From assembly GCA_017308215.1 (NCBI GenBank), contig JAFKFQ010000260.1:17621-81620 (forward strand): DNA of 64,000 nt, read 5' to 3'. Below, one piece after another: positions 62,327 through 64,000 of this stretch; position 1 is the stretch's first letter, and each line of letters opens with the position of its first letter. This DNA comes from a bacterium. GTDB lineage: Bacteria > Planctomycetota > Planctomycetia > Gemmatales > Gemmataceae. A program made the position numbers and the translations under genes. A model generated the notes under the pieces. That model saw only the letters and a list, made by a program, of their open reading frames with translations. It had not been told where the DNA came from and did not search any database.

Positions 62327-62497
62327 TCAGAGCTTGGTGGTGTCGGGCGCCTGCTTCTTGATGTCCTCGACGATCGCATTGAACTGCTCGGCGAGTGCGA
62401 TCGGGACTTGGCCCTTCTTCTCGCCCGCGGTCTTGCAAAAAAGCACCTTCTCGAACGCCTGCACCTTCGCTCTGTGGAAATCCAACGGGCTCGGCAT
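62327..62497 (-). CDS. 56-residue protein upstream of TIR gene
   Basis: A short frame (PSPLDFHRAKVQAFEKVLF ... GQVPIALAEQFNAIVEDIKK) ending 26 nt before the TIR start. It is helical and amphipathic with one Cys, and looks like a real protein. It is probably cotranscribed with the TIR gene. No family is known; an inhibitor or partner of the TIR protein is a guess from position. Confidence 0.6.
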   Translation of the reverse strand: MPSPLDFHRAKVQAFEKVLFCKTAGEKKGQVPIALAEQFNAIVEDIKKQAPDTTKL

Positions 62498-62655
62498 GGA
62501 CACACCGTTCAGAGTCGGTGGATCGGGTTAGGGTAGGAATAGACCTTCTCACCCCCACTATACGCTGGTCGCCGAGGCGGCAGGAAGGCCGTTGTCGGAA
62601 CTCAAGGCGGCGTCCATAGAACACCCGGAACCCCGCCACCCCGAGGAACCCGCCG

Positions 62656-63552
62656 ATGGCCTTCCCGCAGCTCCGCGGCATCATCCCGCCCGTCGTCACG
62701 CCGATGACTGCCGATCAGGAGATCGACCTCGACGGGTTGAAGAAGCACATCGACTATATGCTAGGGTTTGCTGTCCACGGCATCTTCGTGCTGGGCACCA
62801 CCGGCGAGTTCTACGCCCTCGACGACCGCGAGAAGCAGGCCGTCGTCGCCGCCGCGGTCGAGCACTGCCGCGGGCGGGCGCCGGTCTACGCCGGCACCGG
62901 CGCCGAGACCACCCGCGAGGTGCTGCGGCTCACCAAGATGGCCGAGAAGGAGGGGGCCGTCGGCGTGTCCGTCATCACGCCGTACTTCCTCAAGCCGACG
63001 CAGGCGGAACTCGTCGACCACTTCCGCCGCGTCGCCGAGAGCACGGCGCTCGCCGTGGTGCTCTACAACAACCCGGCGACGTGCGGCGGGGTGAGCATCG
63101 ACCCGGACACGTGCGCGAAGCTCGCCGCGGTGCCGAACGTCGTCGGCGTCAAGGACTCGTCGGGCGACCTGCAGAACACCATCGAAATCCTGCGGCAGAC
63201 GCCGCGCGACAAGTTCGCGGTGCTGAACGGCCGCGACACGCTCATCTTCTCAGCGCTGCAGATGGGGGCGCAGGGGGCGATCCCGGCGTCGTGCAACATC
63301 GCCCCGGCGCTGTGCGTCGGCATCTACGAGGCGTTCACGAAGGGCGACGTGCAAGCGGCGCAGGGGTATCAGTCGCGGCTGCACGGGGTGCGCATGGCGA
63401 TGACGCTCGGCACCGGCAACGGGGCGGTGAAGGAGGCAATGGCATTGCTCGGCCGCCCGACCGGTCCGAACCGCCTGCCGATCTCACCCCTCTCGGACGA
63501 GAAGCGCCAGAAGCTCCGCGCCATCCTCGACGCCGCCGGACTGATGCGCTGA
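62656..63552 (+). CDS. Dihydrodipicolinate synthase/NAL family aldolase
   Basis: A 298-residue class I aldolase of the DapA/N-acetylneuraminate lyase family. GTTGEF (near residue 48) binds the pyruvyl carboxylate, LYNNP holds the conserved Tyr, and GVKDSSGD holds the Schiff-base Lys. Members include DapA, N-acetylneuraminate lyase and keto-deoxy-sugar aldolases. No lysine-biosynthesis genes are adjacent, so I do not call it dapA. The ATG at 62656 lacks a strong ribosome site. Confidence 0.9.
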   Translation: MAFPQLRGIIPPVVTPMTADQEIDLDGLKKHIDYMLGFAVHGIFVLGTTGEFYALDDREKQAVVAAAVEHCRGRAPVYAGTGAETTREVLRLTKMAEKEGAVGVSVITPYFLKPTQAELVDHFRRVAESTALAVVLYNNPATCGGVSIDPDTCAKLAAVPNVVGVKDSSGDLQNTIEILRQTPRDKFAVLNGRDTLIFSALQMGAQGAIPASCNIAPALCVGIYEAFTKGDVQAAQGYQSRLHGVRMAMTLGTGNGAVKEAMALLGRPTGPNRLPISPLSDEKRQKLRAILDAAGLMR

Positions 63553-63614
63553 CCCGGCCCGTTGCGGGCGGGGCGTCGGACCGAGTAATCTGGTGGCACT
63601 TCGGAGTCTCGCCG

Positions 63615-63779
63615 ATGACCCCCGCACTCGTCGCGGACGCGGCGACTCCCTGGCCGCTCGTAGTCGTCGGCTTCGGCGTCATCCTGGCCGGCATGTTCGC
63701 CGGGGCCGGATTGGTTTGGCTCGGCATCTGGTTGGTGGGGCGTGTGTATCGGAAGCCCGACCGTGAGCCGGGGGAATAA
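63615..63779 (+). CDS. Small membrane protein
   Basis: A 54-residue protein with one membrane helix (PLVVVGFGVILAGMFAGAGL, residues 14-33) and a short basic tail (GRVYRKPDREPGE). It is followed two bases later by another small membrane protein; the pair may be cotranscribed with the aldolase gene. Function unknown. Confidence 0.6.
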   Translation: MTPALVADAATPWPLVVVGFGVILAGMFAGAGLVWLGIWLVGRVYRKPDREPGE

Positions 63780-63781
63780 TC

Positions 63782-64000
63782 GTGAGGGCAACCGCCCTTG
63801 TCACGCTACTCGCCCTTGCCCTGACGACGCCCGCGGTGCGTGCCGACGTGCGCCTGCCCCCACCACCTCCCCCGCCCCCTCCGCCGGCGCAGGGAGAGGT
63901 GGTGGCGCAGGTCGTCGCCGGCTCGGCACTGGGGTTCGCAGTGGCGGGGTTCGGCGTGTGGCTCGCCCGGCGGCGGGCGCGGCCCGCGGTGGCCGCGTGA
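63782..64000 (+). CDS. Small exported or membrane protein
   Basis: A 72-residue protein starting with GTG at 63782. It has a signal peptide (LVTLLALALTTPAVRADV), ten consecutive prolines near residue 27 and a second hydrophobic helix (GSALGFAVAGFGVWLA) with an Arg-rich end, like a cell-surface anchor. The stop is the last codon of the window. Confidence 0.6.
   Translation: MRATALVTLLALALTTPAVRADVRLPPPPPPPPPPAQGEVVAQVVAGSALGFAVAGFGVWLARRRARPAVAA

Overview
The window is high-GC, densely coding bacterial DNA. It looks like an accessory island of a planctomycete, most likely a Gemmata-type genus. That placement is an inference from the codon style, a GYF_2-domain membrane protein and many small lineage-type hypothetical proteins; no rRNA or core marker gene is present to fix it. 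I found no tRNA, rRNA or CRISPR array.

Layout. (1) 0.1-3.2 kb: a divergent pair of unknown genes around a 16-bp palindrome, then a frameshifted ParB-like gene overlapping a DNA methyltransferase. (2) 3.3-4.8 kb: two unknown minus-strand genes. (3) 5.06-9.81 kb: a phage- or plasmid-like module with an AAA+ ATPase, two small HTH or putative HTH proteins, a divergent Pol I-superfamily polymerase and a DUF5131 protein. Clusters of an 8-bp repeat (GTGAGAAN) in opposite orientation bracket it. (4) 9.8-10.8 kb: a broken zinc-finger/HNH-repeat gene. (5) 10.9-29.5 kb, minus strand: a complete type 2 BREX phage-defence operon (pglW-pglX-pglY-pglZ-brxD-brxHI) followed by a HEPN-like gene. (6) 30.1-37.0 kb, divergent from BREX: a three-gene operon (DUF6361-like protein, phospholipase-D-like protein, SNF2-type helicase) that resembles a defence system but that I cannot match to a named one. 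(7) 37-39 kb: a cupin remnant, an RlmJ-like methyltransferase relative and small genes. (8) 39.0-43.6 kb, minus: a 1530-residue sacsin-type ATPase with a C-terminal DUF3883 domain, also defence-like.

(9) 43.8-50.7 kb, plus: an ArdC-type antirestriction protein, a RuvB-like ATPase, an HTH protein, a tyrosine recombinase and a run of small unknown genes. Most transcription units here are preceded by a conserved 17-bp element, TGACGGACACCCGCTAC, about 35-60 nt before the start codon. (10) 51-57 kb, plus: a secreted small protein, then a metabolic cluster (cupin, cyclophilin-like protein, SDR, tautomerase, alcohol dehydrogenase, DUF2255, DJ-1/PfpI, NADP-dependent oxidoreductase) that looks like an electrophile or aldehyde detoxification set. 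(11) 57.2-61.1 kb: a frameshifted cation diffusion facilitator, a GYF_2 protein, an XRE regulator, an unknown gene and a decayed HTH gene. (12) 61.1-62.5 kb, minus: a membrane-anchored TIR protein preceded by a 56-residue gene and closed by a strong terminator. (13) 62.6-64.0 kb: a DapA/N-acetylneuraminate-lyase-family gene and two small membrane proteins.

Taken together the centre is a defence island: BREX-2, a PLD/helicase operon, a sacsin/DUF3883 protein and a TIR protein, interleaved with mobile functions (recombinase, antirestriction protein, replication-like module). Several genes carry single-base frameshifts, while the very long defence genes are intact, which suggests selective decay rather than uniformly poor sequence.
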